The notes: generated by a model not told the origin, from the sequence alone. A stretch of DNA of 64,000 bases from Neoroseomonas marina (GCF_012927745.1 NZ_JABBKX010000007.1:62001-126000); one strand, 5' to 3'. Positions 1-11,830 are shown, counted from the first letter of the stretch. Numbers and translations: made by a program.

Positions 1-650
1 GGGTAGCCGCCGCCGAGGTTCACCATGCGCAGCTTCACCCCGGCCTCCTTGAGGTCGGTGAAGAGCATGGCGACGCGCGCGATCGCCCCTTCATAGGCGG
101 CCGTGCTGGTCTGCTGGCTGCCGACATGGAAGGAGATGCCATAGGGGTCGAGGCCGAGCGTGCGGGCCTGCACCATCAGGTCGCGCGCCATCTCGAGCTC
201 GCAGCCGAACTTGCGGCTGAGCGGCCATTCGGCGCCCTTGTTCTCGACCAGGATGCGGCAATAGACGCGCGCGCCGGGGGCGTTCTTCGCGATCTTCAGC
301 AGCTCGGGCTCGCTGTCGAAGGCGAAGAGCGTCACGCCCGCTTCGTGCGCGGCCTTGATGGCCGACGCCTTCTTGATGGTGTTGCCGTAGGAGATCGCCT
401 CCGGCCGCGCGCCGGCGGCCAGGCACGCCTCGATTTCTTCCCACGACGCGGCGTCGAAGGAGGAGCCGAGGCCCGTCAGGCGCTCGAGGATCGGCGCGGC
501 CGGGTTGGCCTTCACGGCGTAGTAGACGCGCGCGAGCGGCAGCGCGGCCTTCAGCCGGCGGTAGTTCGCCTCCACCCGGTCCACGTCGAGGACGAGACAG
601 GGCGTGGCGGGCGCGTGGTCGCGCAGGAACTGGGCGATCTTCGGGGTCAT
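1..650 (-). CDS. Type III PLP-dependent (ornithine/lysine-type) decarboxylase, C-terminus cut by window edge
   Basis: Alanine-racemase-fold (fold type III) amino-acid decarboxylase that would make a polyamine such as putrescine or cadaverine. Only the first 216 codons lie in the window; the gene continues past position 1. The start is ATG at 650, preceded by a good ribosome site (GGAGAGG, about 7 nt upstream). Visible family motifs are YYAVKAN, with the PLP lysine at residue 47, FHVGSQ near residue 175, and the phosphate-binding NLGGGYP at the edge. These motifs are shared by ornithine, lysine and diaminopimelate decarboxylases; the ornithine/lysine group is favoured by YYAVKAN followed by HVGSQ, but the substrate cannot be fixed without the C-terminal specificity helix. 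It lies 374 nt downstream of the ferritin-like gene on the same strand and probably has its own promoter. Confidence 0.85.
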   Translation of the reverse strand, partial: MTPKIAQFLRDHAPATPCLVLDVDRVEANYRRLKAALPLARVYYAVKANPAAPILERLTGLGSSFDAASWEEIEACLAAGARPEAISYGNTIKKASAIKAAHEAGVTLFAFDSEPELLKIAKNAPGARVYCRILVENKGAEWPLSRKFGCELEMARDLMVQARTLGLDPYGISFHVGSQQTSTAAYEGAIARVAMLFTDLKEAGVKLRMVNLGGGY

Positions 651-1024
651 CGCCGCACCTCTCCAGGCTCCGGTGGGCCGCCTGTCCAGGCGACGACCCA
701 AGGTTGACGAAACGGTCGAACGAACCAGCGACCAAAGTGGGCCGCCCGGCATGCCGGGCGGGGTTGCCAGAACGCTTGACGTCGTTGCGTAAACCCTTTG
801 GCCGGAACGGCCGGGGGCCAGAGGCACGTGCGTACTGCGTCTGAGCGGCGCTATACGCCCGCGCCCCCCGGGCGCAAAGAGGAAAATGCGCCGGGGCCGA
901 AGTTTTTTCTCAGCCCGGCCGGATTGCCCGGAAATGGGCCCGGAAGGCCGGGGGTGTCTCGGGTGTTTCGACCAGCGGGCCCGGCGAATCGCCGGAACCA
1001 TACCGGTCCGCGGGGCGGCGCCCG
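651..1024. other. 374-nt intergenic region with several palindromes
   Basis: No credible gene is seen on either strand. The region separates two minus-strand genes, so it should hold the 3' end of the ferritin-like transcript and the promoter of the decarboxylase. Visible structure: a perfect 18-nt palindrome at 743-760 (arms CGCCCGGC), a 6-bp hairpin at 981-995 (CCGGCG, loop AAT), and a run of six T on the plus strand near 902-907 with no gene upstream of it. I could not identify a convincing -35/-10 pair. Confidence 0.6.
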
Positions 1025-1885
1025 TCAGGCCGCGCGGGATTGCGCGTTCGCGTTCTCGTTCGCCGCCTTGCGCAGCGCCTGCTGGTAGCGGTCACGCCGC
1101 CACTGCAGCAGCCGCCAGGCGCCCTTGGCCGCGATGTCCGACATGCGCCCGCGGGGCTCGAGGCCGATCGTCTTGAAGATCATGCCCATGCCGCGCTCGA
1201 TGTGGCGAAAACGGTAGAAGCCCATGGCCCGACCCATGTAGCCGCTGATGCAGCGGTCATGGTCGTAGGGCATGCCCTCGGCCTCATTGCCGCAGTGGAA
1301 GGCGTAGGCGAGCTCGTCATCCTCGCTTTCCCCGATGCGACCCAGGGCGACGCGCAGGCGCTTCGCGAAGGAAAGCTTCTCGCGCGCCAGGTAGCGCTTC
1401 ATGTGGTCGTAGAACAGCTTGAAGTGCCGATACTCGTCGGCCGCGATCAGCCGGCAGACCTGCCTGAGCACAGGTTCCTCGGTCGAATCGCCGAGGGCCG
1501 AGTAGTAGGAGGAGGTCCCGGTCTCGACCATGCAGCGGGCGATCAACTCGCCGGTGCGCGACCCGCGGATCGAGGCCTCGGCGTCGAGCTGGATCTTGTA
1601 GCCGGCCCGGTAGCGGGCGAAGGCCTCCTGGAAGTTCCAGGTCGGATCAGCGATCTCGCCCCAACGGCCGAGCGCGTCGCCGTGCTGCGTCTCCTCCACG
1701 CCCCAATGTTCCGCCGCCGCCTGGAAGTCCGGGTCGTCGGCGAAGACACGGGTGAGGTAGGTGACGTAGTCGGCCGCGTTCCGCTCGACCATGGCCGCGG
1801 CCTTCACCAGCGGCACGATCTCCGGGTCCACCTTGGAGGGGTCGAAGCGGTCCCAGCCGATCTCGTCGATGTGCCAGTGCTTCAT
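1025..1885 (-). CDS. Ferritin-like di-iron carboxylate protein of unknown function
   Basis: A 286-residue cytosolic helical protein of the ferritin-like superfamily. The complete set of di-iron ligands can be read: E34, then E65-T-Q-H68, E121, and E151-Y-R-H154 (the E, ExxH, E, ExxH pattern of ferritin-like oxidases). It is too long for bacterioferritin or rubrerythrin, and no rubredoxin Cys pairs are present. The C-terminal half (residues 190-286) is rich in Arg and aromatics and carries a further His/Cys cluster (FHCGNEAEG). The start ATG at 1885 has AAGAGG 6 nt upstream. It is a single gene downstream of the ATP synthase operon on the same strand, separated from it by a terminator-like region. 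Its reaction (hydroxylase, desaturase-like or iron handling) cannot be assigned from sequence alone. Confidence 0.8.
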   Translation of the reverse strand: MKHWHIDEIGWDRFDPSKVDPEIVPLVKAAAMVERNAADYVTYLTRVFADDPDFQAAAEHWGVEETQHGDALGRWGEIADPTWNFQEAFARYRAGYKIQLDAEASIRGSRTGELIARCMVETGTSSYYSALGDSTEEPVLRQVCRLIAADEYRHFKLFYDHMKRYLAREKLSFAKRLRVALGRIGESEDDELAYAFHCGNEAEGMPYDHDRCISGYMGRAMGFYRFRHIERGMGMIFKTIGLEPRGRMSDIAAKGAWRLLQWRRDRYQQALRKAANENANAQSRAA

Positions 1886-2044
1886 GCCAACCTCTTGCTT
1901 GCGGGCGCGAGCCCGGACGACGCGCGACGGCCTGCCATTTTCGCCCCGTGCGTGGTCGTTTCAAGGCAGCCGGCGCGTGCGGAGGCGGATCGTATGAAAG
2001 GTGTGTGAAACAGGACGCGCGCCGCGGGGGGCGGCGCGCGCATC

Positions 2045-2077
2045 AGGAAAACGTGATCGGGCGGCCCCAGGGCCGCC
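2045..2077 (-). terminator. Candidate terminator of the atpHAGDC operon
   Basis: Just after the atpC stop, the minus strand folds into a 7-bp GC stem (2071-2077 with 2060-2066, loop 2067-2070), followed about 8 nt later by TTTT. A second, perfect 10-bp stem lies further on (2031-2040 with 2016-2025, five-base loop) before the ferritin-like gene. The two hairpins in tandem probably end the ATP synthase transcript. The T-run is short and displaced, so efficiency is uncertain. Confidence 0.45.
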
Positions 2078-2081
2078 GGGA

Positions 2082-2495
2082 TCAAGCCGCCTCGGCGGCG
2101 GCGAGCATGGCGCGGGCCGCGAGCAGGCGCGCCATGGCGGCATCGCGCTTCTCGGGCGTCGCCTCGCCGGCGGCCTCGTCATACGCCTTCTCGCATTTGG
2201 CGACGCGGCGCTCGGCATCGGCCTTGGAGAGCTGGGCGACCGGCGTCGCCTCATCGGCGAGAATGGTCACGCGGGACGGCGTCACCTCGGCGAAGCCGCC
2301 GGCGACGAAGAGCCGCTCGGAGACCTGGCCGGCCTCGGTCACGGTGATGACGCCGCCGCGCAGGGCGACGATCATCGGCGAGTGGCCGGGCAGCACGCCC
2401 ATCTCGCCCTCCGCGGCGGGGATCACCGCCATCTCCACCGGCCGGGAGAGCAGCAGCTTCTCGGGGGAGACGAATTCGAGCTGGAACGTGGACAT
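2082..2495 (-). CDS. atpC: F0F1 ATP synthase subunit epsilon
   Basis: A 137-residue epsilon subunit of the F1 sector, which forms the central stalk with gamma and inhibits reverse ATPase activity. The N-terminal beta-sandwich (FQLEFVSPEKLL, then GEMGVLPGHSPM near residues 30-41) is characteristic, followed by an alanine-rich helical C-terminal pair. It is the last gene of atpHAGDC. The 153-nt spacer from atpD, much longer than the other spacers in the operon, contains a 9-bp hairpin. The length is normal for alphaproteobacteria. Confidence 0.97.
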   Translation of the reverse strand: MSTFQLEFVSPEKLLLSRPVEMAVIPAAEGEMGVLPGHSPMIVALRGGVITVTEAGQVSERLFVAGGFAEVTPSRVTILADEATPVAQLSKADAERRVAKCEKAYDEAAGEATPEKRDAAMARLLAARAMLAAAEAA

Positions 2496-2528
2496 CGCAA
2501 CGCCCTTCCAAAGTCTGGCGCGACCGGC

Positions 2529-2550
2529 GGACCCGGCTGCGGCCGGGTCC
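2529..2550 (-). other. Intercistronic hairpin between atpD and atpC
   Basis: A perfect 9-bp inverted repeat (GGACCCGGC / GCCGGGTCC) with a 4-nt loop lies in the atpD-atpC spacer. There is no T-run after it on the minus strand, so it is unlikely to be a strong terminator. It could protect the 3' end of the upstream message or lower atpC expression relative to atpD, in keeping with the 1:3 subunit ratio. This role is inference. Confidence 0.5.
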
Positions 2551-2648
2551 GAGGCCGCGAATGCGGCCCGCGGCTAGTGCCGCGAAAGCCAAGCGCGCGG
2601 AGGCGCGCCCGGCGTCTGAGGGCACCGAAAGATGCGGAAGCCCGTCGC

Positions 2649-4112
<1,464 letters not shown>

Positions 4113-4151
4113 TCACGTTGCGCGCCTTCGGCGCTTCACGATCGGACGGCA

Positions 4152-5036
4152 TCAGACGGCCTCGGCACCGGAGATGATCTCGATCAGCTCCTTGGTGATG
4201 TTGGCCTGGCGTGTGCGGTTGTAGTTGATGGTGAGCTTGTTGATCATCTCGCCCGCGTTGCGCGTGGCGTTGTCCATGGCGGTCATCTGGCTGCCGTAGA
4301 AGCCGGCGGTGGTCTCCAGGATGGCGCGATAGACCTGCACGGCGAGGTTCTGCGGCAGCAGCGCGGCGAGGATCTCGTCCTCGGTCGGCTCGTACTCGTA
4401 CAGCGCCTGCGCGCCGATCGCCTCACCGGCTTCCTGCTCGGGCACGGCTCCCGGGATGAGCTGCTGCTCCGAGGGCGTCTGCGTGATGACGTTCTTGAAG
4501 CGGTTGTAGATCAGCGAGCAGACGTCGAACTCGTTGGCGTCGAGCATCTTCGTGATGGTCGCCGCGATCTCGGCCGCGTCCTCGAAGCCCACCACCTTCT
4601 TGTTGGCGAAGGAGACCTCGCCCACGAAGCGGGAGCCGAATTCGCGCTTGAGATAGGTCGTCGCCTTGCGGCCGACGCCCAGGATCTTCACCGTCTTGCC
4701 GTGGCTTTCCAGCTCACGCACGCGGTTGCGCGCGAAGCGGCCGACATTGGTGTTGAAGGCGCCCGCGAGGCCGCGGTCGCCGCTGACCACCACCAGCAGG
4801 TGCACGGCGTCGCCGCCCGTGCCCACCAGCAGCTTCGGCGCATCGGGCTGCCCCGCCACCGCCGCGCCGAGGGAGGCGAGCATGCGCTCCATCCGCTCGG
4901 CATAGGGGCGGGCGGCCTCGGCGCGCTGCTGCGCGCGCCGCAGCTTCGCCGCCGCCACCATCTTCATCGCCTGCGTGATCTTGCGCGTGGACTTCACGCT
5001 GTTGATCCGCAGGCGGAGGGCCTTCAGGCTCGCCAT
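4152..5036 (-). CDS. atpG: F0F1 ATP synthase subunit gamma
   Basis: A 294-residue rotor-shaft subunit. The conserved N-terminal helix (MASLKALRLRINSVKSTRKITQAMKMV begins the protein) and the C-terminal NYNRTRQANITKELIEI segment that contacts the alpha3beta3 crown are both present. The start ATG at 5036 lies 25 nt after the atpA stop. Length is typical of the family. Confidence 0.98.
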   Translation of the reverse strand: MASLKALRLRINSVKSTRKITQAMKMVAAAKLRRAQQRAEAARPYAERMERMLASLGAAVAGQPDAPKLLVGTGGDAVHLLVVVSGDRGLAGAFNTNVGRFARNRVRELESHGKTVKILGVGRKATTYLKREFGSRFVGEVSFANKKVVGFEDAAEIAATITKMLDANEFDVCSLIYNRFKNVITQTPSEQQLIPGAVPEQEAGEAIGAQALYEYEPTEDEILAALLPQNLAVQVYRAILETTAGFYGSQMTAMDNATRNAGEMINKLTINYNRTRQANITKELIEIISGAEAV

Positions 5037-5061
5037 GGATGGCTCTCCGCCCCCTGTTCGC

Positions 5062-6594
<1,533 letters not shown>

Positions 6595-6596
6595 GG

Positions 6597-7199
6597 TCAG
6601 GCGGCCCCTTTCATCGCGTACTGCAGGCGCTGCAGCTTGGACTTGATGCTGTTGTCATAGAGGCGGGAACCGATCCGGACGATCAGCCCGCCAAGGATGG
6701 AAGCGTCGACGCTTTCGGACAGCCGCACGCCCGAATAGCCGGCCTCGGTGAGGCGGGCGACGATCTGGGCGCGCTGGGTGTCCGTCAGCGGATGGGCGGT
6801 GACCACCTCGGCCGTCTGCTGGCCGCGGCGTTCCGCGAGCAGCGCGCCGAAGGCCTGCGCCACGGCGGGCAGCGCCGACAGGCGACGGTTGGTGATCATG
6901 ACGCCGACCAGGTTCTTCACCTCCGCGCCGATGCCGACGCGCTCGAGGATGGCGAAGGCGCCCGCGCGCTGCTTGGCGGCGTCGAGGCGAGGGTCGGCGA
7001 TGAAGTCGCGGAACGGGGCGTCATCGCGCCACAGGGTGAACAGCGTCTCCAGGTCGTTGGCGATGCGGTCGACCGCGCCGGGCTCGGTGGCCCGCAGGTC
7101 GTCGGCGATACCGAGCAGCGCATGGGCATAGCGCTGCGGCGCGCCCGCCGATTGCGACGAGGAGGTGGAGGCGGTCTGGATGGTCTCGGCTGCGGCCAC
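6597..7199 (-). CDS. atpH: F0F1 ATP synthase subunit delta (OSCP)
   Basis: The peripheral-stalk subunit that joins F1 to F0, first gene of atpHAGDC. I place the start at GTG 7199 (200 residues). The frame stays open upstream to 7349, but that extension is Pro/Arg-rich and unlike the family, whose members are about 180-190 residues. The family core begins at [12 protein letters not shown]; the conserved C-terminal block is [21 protein letters not shown]. The F0 genes (atpB, atpE, atpF) are not in this window, as is usual in alphaproteobacteria, where they form a separate operon. A TATGTTAAGCG motif shared with the sucA upstream region lies 89-99 nt upstream. Confidence 0.93.
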   Translation of the reverse strand: MAAAETIQTASTSSSQSAGAPQRYAHALLGIADDLRATEPGAVDRIANDLETLFTLWRDDAPFRDFIADPRLDAAKQRAGAFAILERVGIGAEVKNLVGVMITNRRLSALPAVAQAFGALLAERRGQQTAEVVTAHPLTDTQRAQIVARLTEAGYSGVRLSESVDASILGGLIVRIGSRLYDNSIKSKLQRLQYAMKGAA

Positions 7200-7287
7200 G
7201 GGCGATCCCGGTCCTGTTCTTGCTGGGTCTGCGACGAACGACGGCAAAGGACATGGCCGCGCGAAGGCATCCTCCGGCGGCGGCGGG

Positions 7288-7298
7288 CGCTTAACATA
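7288..7298 (-). promoter_or_regulatory. TATGTTAAGCG motif upstream of atpH
   Basis: This 11-mer on the minus strand, about 90 nt before the atpH start, is identical to one about 100 nt before sucA (15934-15944). TATGTT resembles a -10 element (4 of 6 matches). The -35 side is not convincing. It marks the likely promoter area of the ATP synthase operon. Confidence 0.35.
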
Positions 7299-7408
7299 CG
7301 CATTGCCGCACCGCAACCGGACGGCCATCGGTTTTCGCACGCGCGGCACCGATTCCGACCCCGGCTGGACGCTGCCGGCCGGGCGGGCGAGGCTGATCAG
7401 GCCAGGAC

Positions 7409-8110
7409 ATGGGGAACCCCGCGATGCTCGACAACCCGCCGCTGCTGACCATCCACCGCGGCCACCGCCGGCCCGACAAGGCCCTGATCGAGGCCTTCCG
7501 CGGGGCGCAGACCTCCCACCTCGTCGACGCCATGGATGGGCGCGGGGCGGTCGACTACCGGATCAAGCCGATGGACCCGGCCAATGCGGGCTTCGTCGGC
7601 CCGGCGCTGACCGCCTTCGCCTACCCCGCCGACGTGGTCGGCGTTTACGGCGCGCTCGCCGAAGCCGAACCGGGCGATGTCGTGGTGGTCGCGAACGACG
7701 GCTACACCACCACCGCCGTGGTGGGCGACATCGTCGCCGGCATGATGCGCAACAAGGGCATCGCGGCCTTCGTGACGGACGGCCTCGCCCGCGACCGCGC
7801 CGGGATCGTCGCGACGGGCCTGCCGCTCTTCGCGGCCGGGATCGTGCCGACCTCCCCGGCCTCCAACGGGCCGGGCGTGGTGGGCGCGCCGGTCGTGATG
7901 GGCGGGCAGCATGTCCGCCCGGGCGACATCGTCGTCGGCGACGAGGACGGGGTGGTGATCGTCCCGTTCGACCGCGCCGCGGCCGTGCTGGAGCGACTCG
8001 CGGCCATCCGCGTGGCCGAGGCCAAGGCCATCGCCGCCGTCGAATCGGGCGCGACCGCGACGGACCGGATCCGCGCCATCGTGGCCGACGCCAAGGTCAT
8101 CGGCCCGTAA
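7409..8110 (+). CDS. RraA-family protein (4-hydroxy-4-methyl-2-oxoglutarate aldolase-like)
   Basis: A 233-residue member of the RraA/HMG-aldolase family, whose enzymes cleave 4-hydroxy-4-methyl-2-oxoglutarate or 4-carboxy-4-hydroxy-2-oxoadipate, or decarboxylate oxaloacetate, with a divalent metal. The family block GDVVVVANDGYTTTAVVGDI and the substrate/metal motif TDGLARDRAGI (residues about 118-128) are present. The start could be ATG 7409 or ATG 7424; neither has a clearly better ribosome site. The gene is divergent from the atp operon and converges with the TSUP permease, the two reading frames overlapping by 14 nt at their 3' ends. It is more likely a catabolic aldolase than an RNase E regulator. 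Confidence 0.85.
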   Translation: MGNPAMLDNPPLLTIHRGHRRPDKALIEAFRGAQTSHLVDAMDGRGAVDYRIKPMDPANAGFVGPALTAFAYPADVVGVYGALAEAEPGDVVVVANDGYTTTAVVGDIVAGMMRNKGIAAFVTDGLARDRAGIVATGLPLFAAGIVPTSPASNGPGVVGAPVVMGGQHVRPGDIVVGDEDGVVIVPFDRAAAVLERLAAIRVAEAKAIAAVESGATATDRIRAIVADAKVIGP

Positions 8111-8864
8111 GCGGGTCCCACAGCGGCATGCCGAGCACGGCGGCGGCGAGGATCAGGACATAGGCGGTGCGGCGGAAGGTCGTCTCGCTGGCCATCCCGA
8201 ACAGCGCCGCCCCGCCCCACAGCCCCGCGGCATAGGCGGGGCCGGCGGCCAGCGCCAGCCAGGCGCTGCCGGCCCCGATCAGCCCGCGCCAGGCGAAGGC
8301 CGCGGTCACCGCCGCGGTCAGGATGGCGAAGTACAGGTTCATGTTGGCGCGCACGTTCAGCGCCGCGCCGCCGCGGCCGAGCCACCAGACCGCCGGCGCC
8401 ACGCCGCCCAGCATGGCGGTGCCGCTCATCACGCCGCCCACCGCCCCGACGCCGACCGTCAGCGGCGCCGATCCCGCCCCGCGATAGCGCCAGCCGGATC
8501 CGAGGACGACCAGCGCGCCCAGGACAAGGCCGGTCATCGCCCAGCGCAGCGCCACCGGGTCGCTGTGCGCGAGGATCAGCGCCCCGAGCGGCACCGCGAA
8601 GATGGCGCCGAGGCTCATCACCCCGACTTCGCGCCGCGCCGCGTGCCGCCAGGCCCCGGGCAGGAAGGCGAGGCAGGAGAAGCATTCCAGCAGCGCGAGC
8701 ACCGGCACCGCCGCCCGCGGCCCCACCGCGGCCGAGGCCAGCGGCACGAAGACCAGCGCGGCGCCGAAGCCCGAGAAGCCGCGCGACAGACCGCCGATCA
8801 ACGCCGCCGCCGCGACGCCGAGCAGGGCGCCGGTCGCCGGCAGGCCGTTCAGGAATTCCCCCAT
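8097..8864 (-). CDS. TSUP-family membrane permease (TauE/SafE)
   Basis: A 255-residue inner-membrane protein with about eight hydrophobic segments in two repeats, each starting with a Gly-rich helix (ALIGGLSRGFSGFGAAL near residue 20; VGGVMSGTAMLGGVAP near residue 140). These are the signatures of the TauE/SafE family, which exports sulfite, sulfonates or small organic anions. The true substrate is unknown. It sits 40 nt after a glycosyltransferase gene on the same strand and its 3' end overlaps that of the RraA-like gene. It may export or import a compound handled by that aldolase, but this is only positional inference. Confidence 0.85.
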   Translation of the reverse strand: MGEFLNGLPATGALLGVAAAALIGGLSRGFSGFGAALVFVPLASAAVGPRAAVPVLALLECFSCLAFLPGAWRHAARREVGVMSLGAIFAVPLGALILAHSDPVALRWAMTGLVLGALVVLGSGWRYRGAGSAPLTVGVGAVGGVMSGTAMLGGVAPAVWWLGRGGAALNVRANMNLYFAILTAAVTAAFAWRGLIGAGSAWLALAAGPAYAAGLWGGAALFGMASETTFRRTAYVLILAAAVLGMPLWDPLTGR

Positions 8865-8904
8865 GGGGTGAGACTCGGCCGGACGCGCCGGCCCGTCCAG
8901 GCCC

Positions 8905-10545
8905 TCAGTCGCTCCGGCGGACCAGGTCGTACTTCAACAGCCAGACCAGGCCGCGCGCGCCGCGTCCGGCCGGCGCGAGAGCGGCGAGTTCCCCCGCTGT
9001 CGCCGGCCCGACCGCGAGCCGTGCCAGCATCGCGGCGAACTGGCGCTCGGTCGGCAGCAGGCTGCCGCGCCCGACCACGCCGGGCACCTGCGCCCGGGCA
9101 CGCAACGCCTCGATCCCCGCGCCCGGCGCGAGGGCCAGGCGCATCTCCCCCGCGATCGCCTCGGTCGGGTAGTCGGCGAAGATGCGCAGCGGATCGGGAC
9201 GCAGCGGGACCGGCTCGCGGCCCGGCTGCGGCGGGGCGCGCTCGCCGCCGCCGCGACGCCGTTCGGCCAGCTCGTCGAAGAGATCGAGGTAACGGCGGAT
9301 CACCACCGCCCAGTCGTAGCGGGCGCGGGCATGGGCCGCTGCCGCCGCCCCCATCGCGCGTCGCCGCTCGGCATCGTCGACCAGCGTCCGGTAGGCCTCC
9401 GCCGCCCGCGGGATATCCATCGCGACGCCCAGCGAGGCGCCCAGCACGTAGTGCGAATAGGCATCCATCCCCGCCGCGTACCGCCGCGCAATATCCGCCC
9501 CCGGCCCGCCCATCACCGTCGGGATGCGGAATCCGTGGACGCCGTCCTCGACCGTGTCGCGGAAGCCGTCCCAGTCGGTGACCACGACGGGCAGGCCGGC
9601 CGCCATGGCCTCGACCGGGGCCAGGCCGAAGGTCTCCTGCACATTGTCCACCGGCAGGGTGAAGAAATCCGCCGCGCTCCAGATCTCCCGCCGCGCCATG
9701 GGCTCGGTCGCGTCGACATGGTGGACCGTGACCGAGGGGCAGAGCGCGGCCGCGCCGTCGAGGAAGACGCCGCGCGCCTGCTCCGGTTCGAAATACCCCG
9801 CGAGGATCAGGTGCATCCGCCGCGCCGCCCCCTGCGCCGCACGCTCGAGCGCCAGGTACATCGGCGCCGGCGTGAACTTCGTCACAAGGCTCAGCCGCCC
9901 GACCACGATCGCCGCGACGTCCCCGACCCCCATGCCGAGCCGCTCGCGCCAGCGCCGCCGTGCCTCGGGCAGCGGCGCGAAGGATGCGGTGTCGACGCCA
10001 AGCGGGATCTCGGCCAGCAGCGGGCCCTCGATGCGTCCGGTGCCGAAGCGGTCCCGCAGATAGGCGCCCTGCTCGTCGAGCACACGCTGAACCATGCCGC
10101 GCGCGGCGCGCGAGGTGCAGACGAGCGCATCCCAGGGCTGCAGCGGTGCGACCAGCAGGTCCCCGATCGCGTCCATCGCCCGGTCGGTCGCGGTGGTGTG
10201 AGTCACGCCGCAAAGGCTGAAGGCGTCCTGCCGATGCCGTCGGCGCCACCAGGCATAGGTCGACATGGCCGCGCCCGGAACGAAGATCGTGCCGGCATCG
10301 TCGAAGCCGGCCGGGTCCTCATAGGTGTGGGCGCTGGTGTCGAGCGCGGGATCGATCGCCGCCACATGGGCGCGGAAGGCCTCGGCCTGGGCGCGGTCCT
10401 GGACCAGCGCGCGCAGCGCCTGCAGGCCGCCATGGCGCACCAGGGCGCGCAGGAATTCCTCCCCGGCGACGCGCCGGCCGATGATCGGCTTCCCGGCGGT
10501 GCCGTAGCCGTCGGGATGGTAGTGCAGGGCGGCGACGCGGCGCAT
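8905..10545 (-). CDS. GT4-family glycosyltransferase with C-terminal extension
   Basis: A 546-residue retaining glycosyltransferase. The C-terminal Rossmann domain carries the GT4 signature (GLAPVEAMAAGLPVVVTDWD near residues 310-330, with the E-x7-E type pair) and VVGRLSLVTKF at its start. About 130 residues (from roughly 415 on) follow the catalytic core and match nothing I recognise. The start is placed at ATG 10545 because the frame upstream overlaps zapE on the other strand. No signal peptide or membrane segment is seen, so it acts in the cytoplasm. Donor and acceptor are unknown. It shares no operon with the second GT4 enzyme at 37.8-39.0 kb. Confidence 0.85.
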   Translation of the reverse strand: MRRVAALHYHPDGYGTAGKPIIGRRVAGEEFLRALVRHGGLQALRALVQDRAQAEAFRAHVAAIDPALDTSAHTYEDPAGFDDAGTIFVPGAAMSTYAWWRRRHRQDAFSLCGVTHTTATDRAMDAIGDLLVAPLQPWDALVCTSRAARGMVQRVLDEQGAYLRDRFGTGRIEGPLLAEIPLGVDTASFAPLPEARRRWRERLGMGVGDVAAIVVGRLSLVTKFTPAPMYLALERAAQGAARRMHLILAGYFEPEQARGVFLDGAAALCPSVTVHHVDATEPMARREIWSAADFFTLPVDNVQETFGLAPVEAMAAGLPVVVTDWDGFRDTVEDGVHGFRIPTVMGGPGADIARRYAAGMDAYSHYVLGASLGVAMDIPRAAEAYRTLVDDAERRRAMGAAAAAHARARYDWAVVIRRYLDLFDELAERRRGGGERAPPQPGREPVPLRPDPLRIFADYPTEAIAGEMRLALAPGAGIEALRARAQVPGVVGRGSLLPTERQFAAMLARLAVGPATAGELAALAPAGRGARGLVWLLKYDLVRRSD

Positions 10546-10618
10546 GGCCTGGGACGCTGCCGGTGGCCCCCGCGCATGTAAAGGCCGGGCGCGGTTGTCC
10601 GCCCGGCGGGATCGGGCT

Positions 10619-11830
10619 ATGGCCCGGGCCGTCATGCACGCCCCCGTCAACCGCCCGCCCGGCGATGCCGGGGCGCAGGCGCCGGTCGCCCTCACCTCCG
10701 AGGGGCCCCTGCCCGCGCTCCGCGCGCGCATCGCCGCGGGCGCCATCACCGCCGATCCCGCCCAGGAACTCGCCGCCGAGAAGCTGCAGGATCTCTGGCG
10801 CCGCACCCGCGGCTACGACCCGAAGGTCGAGCCGCCCGACACCGGCGGCTTCCTCGGCCGCTTCTTCCGCCGCAAGGCGGTGGAGGAGGCGCCCTCCGGC
10901 GCGCCGCTCGGCCTGTATCTCGTCGGCGAGGTCGGGCGCGGGAAGTCCATGCTCATGGACCTGTTCTTCGCCAGCGCGGATGTGGCGCGGAAGAAGCGGC
11001 TGCACTTCCACCAGTTCATGCAGCAGGCGCACCGGCGCATCCATGCCTGGAAGAAGGAACACGGGGACACCGCCGATCCCATCCCGCCGCTGGCGGATTC
11101 GATCGTCGCCGAGGCCGCGCTGCTCTGCTTCGACGAGTTCCAGGTGCACGACATCGCCGATGCGATGATCCTCGGCCGGCTGTTCGAGGCGCTGTTCGCC
11201 CGCGGCGTGGTGATCGTCGCGACGTCCAACACCACCCCCGACGACCTGTTCAAGGGCAAGCCGGGCCGCGACGCCTTCCTGCCCTTCATCGCGCTGATCA
11301 AGAAGCGGATCGAGGTGCTGGAGCTCGAATCGGCGCGCGACTACCGCCGCGACCGCATCCGCGGCCTGCCGACCTGGCATGTCCCGCCCGACGGCCGCGC
11401 CGAGCGCGCCATGGACGCCGCCTTCGCGGAACTGACCGGCGACACGCCGGCGAAGCCGATGAAGCTGACGCTGCTCGGCCGCGCCGTGGAGGTGCCGCTC
11501 GCCGCGCGCGGCGTCGCGCGCTTCGAGTTCAACGACATCTGCGGCAAGCCGCTGGGCCCGGCGGACTACCTCGCCGTCGCGACGCATTTCCACACCGTGG
11601 TGCTCGACGGCATCCCGCGCCTCGGGCCCGAGAATTTCGACAAGGCGCGGCGCTTCATCACGCTGATCGACGCGCTCTACGAGCATCGCGTGAAGCTCGT
11701 CGCCAGCGCCGAGGAGCATCCCGACCGGCTCTACGAGCGGGGCGAGAACGCCGCCATGTTCGAGCGCACCGCCTCGCGCCTGGTGGAGATGCAAAGCCAG
11801 GACTACCTGGCGCTCGCGCATTTGACTTAG
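10619..11830 (+). CDS. zapE: Cell division protein ZapE / AFG1-family ATPase
   Basis: A 403-residue AAA-type P-loop ATPase of the AFG1/LACE1 family; in E. coli ZapE acts on the Z-ring under stress. Walker A is GEVGRGKSM near residue 104 and Walker B is LLCFDEFQVHDIADAM, the hallmark of the family. The start is placed at ATG 10619 (GGGATCGGG just upstream); ATG 10634 is possible, and a frame extending to 10544 overlaps the divergent glycosyltransferase start. Position immediately before mdh-sucCDAB is a conserved arrangement in alphaproteobacteria. Confidence 0.93.
   Translation: MARAVMHAPVNRPPGDAGAQAPVALTSEGPLPALRARIAAGAITADPAQELAAEKLQDLWRRTRGYDPKVEPPDTGGFLGRFFRRKAVEEAPSGAPLGLYLVGEVGRGKSMLMDLFFASADVARKKRLHFHQFMQQAHRRIHAWKKEHGDTADPIPPLADSIVAEAALLCFDEFQVHDIADAMILGRLFEALFARGVVIVATSNTTPDDLFKGKPGRDAFLPFIALIKKRIEVLELESARDYRRDRIRGLPTWHVPPDGRAERAMDAAFAELTGDTPAKPMKLTLLGRAVEVPLAARGVARFEFNDICGKPLGPADYLAVATHFHTVVLDGIPRLGPENFDKARRFITLIDALYEHRVKLVASAEEHPDRLYERGENAAMFERTASRLVEMQSQDYLALAHLT

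Noticed and set aside
902-907. Run of six T on the plus strand, terminator-like
   Set aside because: No plus-strand gene ends upstream and no stable stem directly precedes it.
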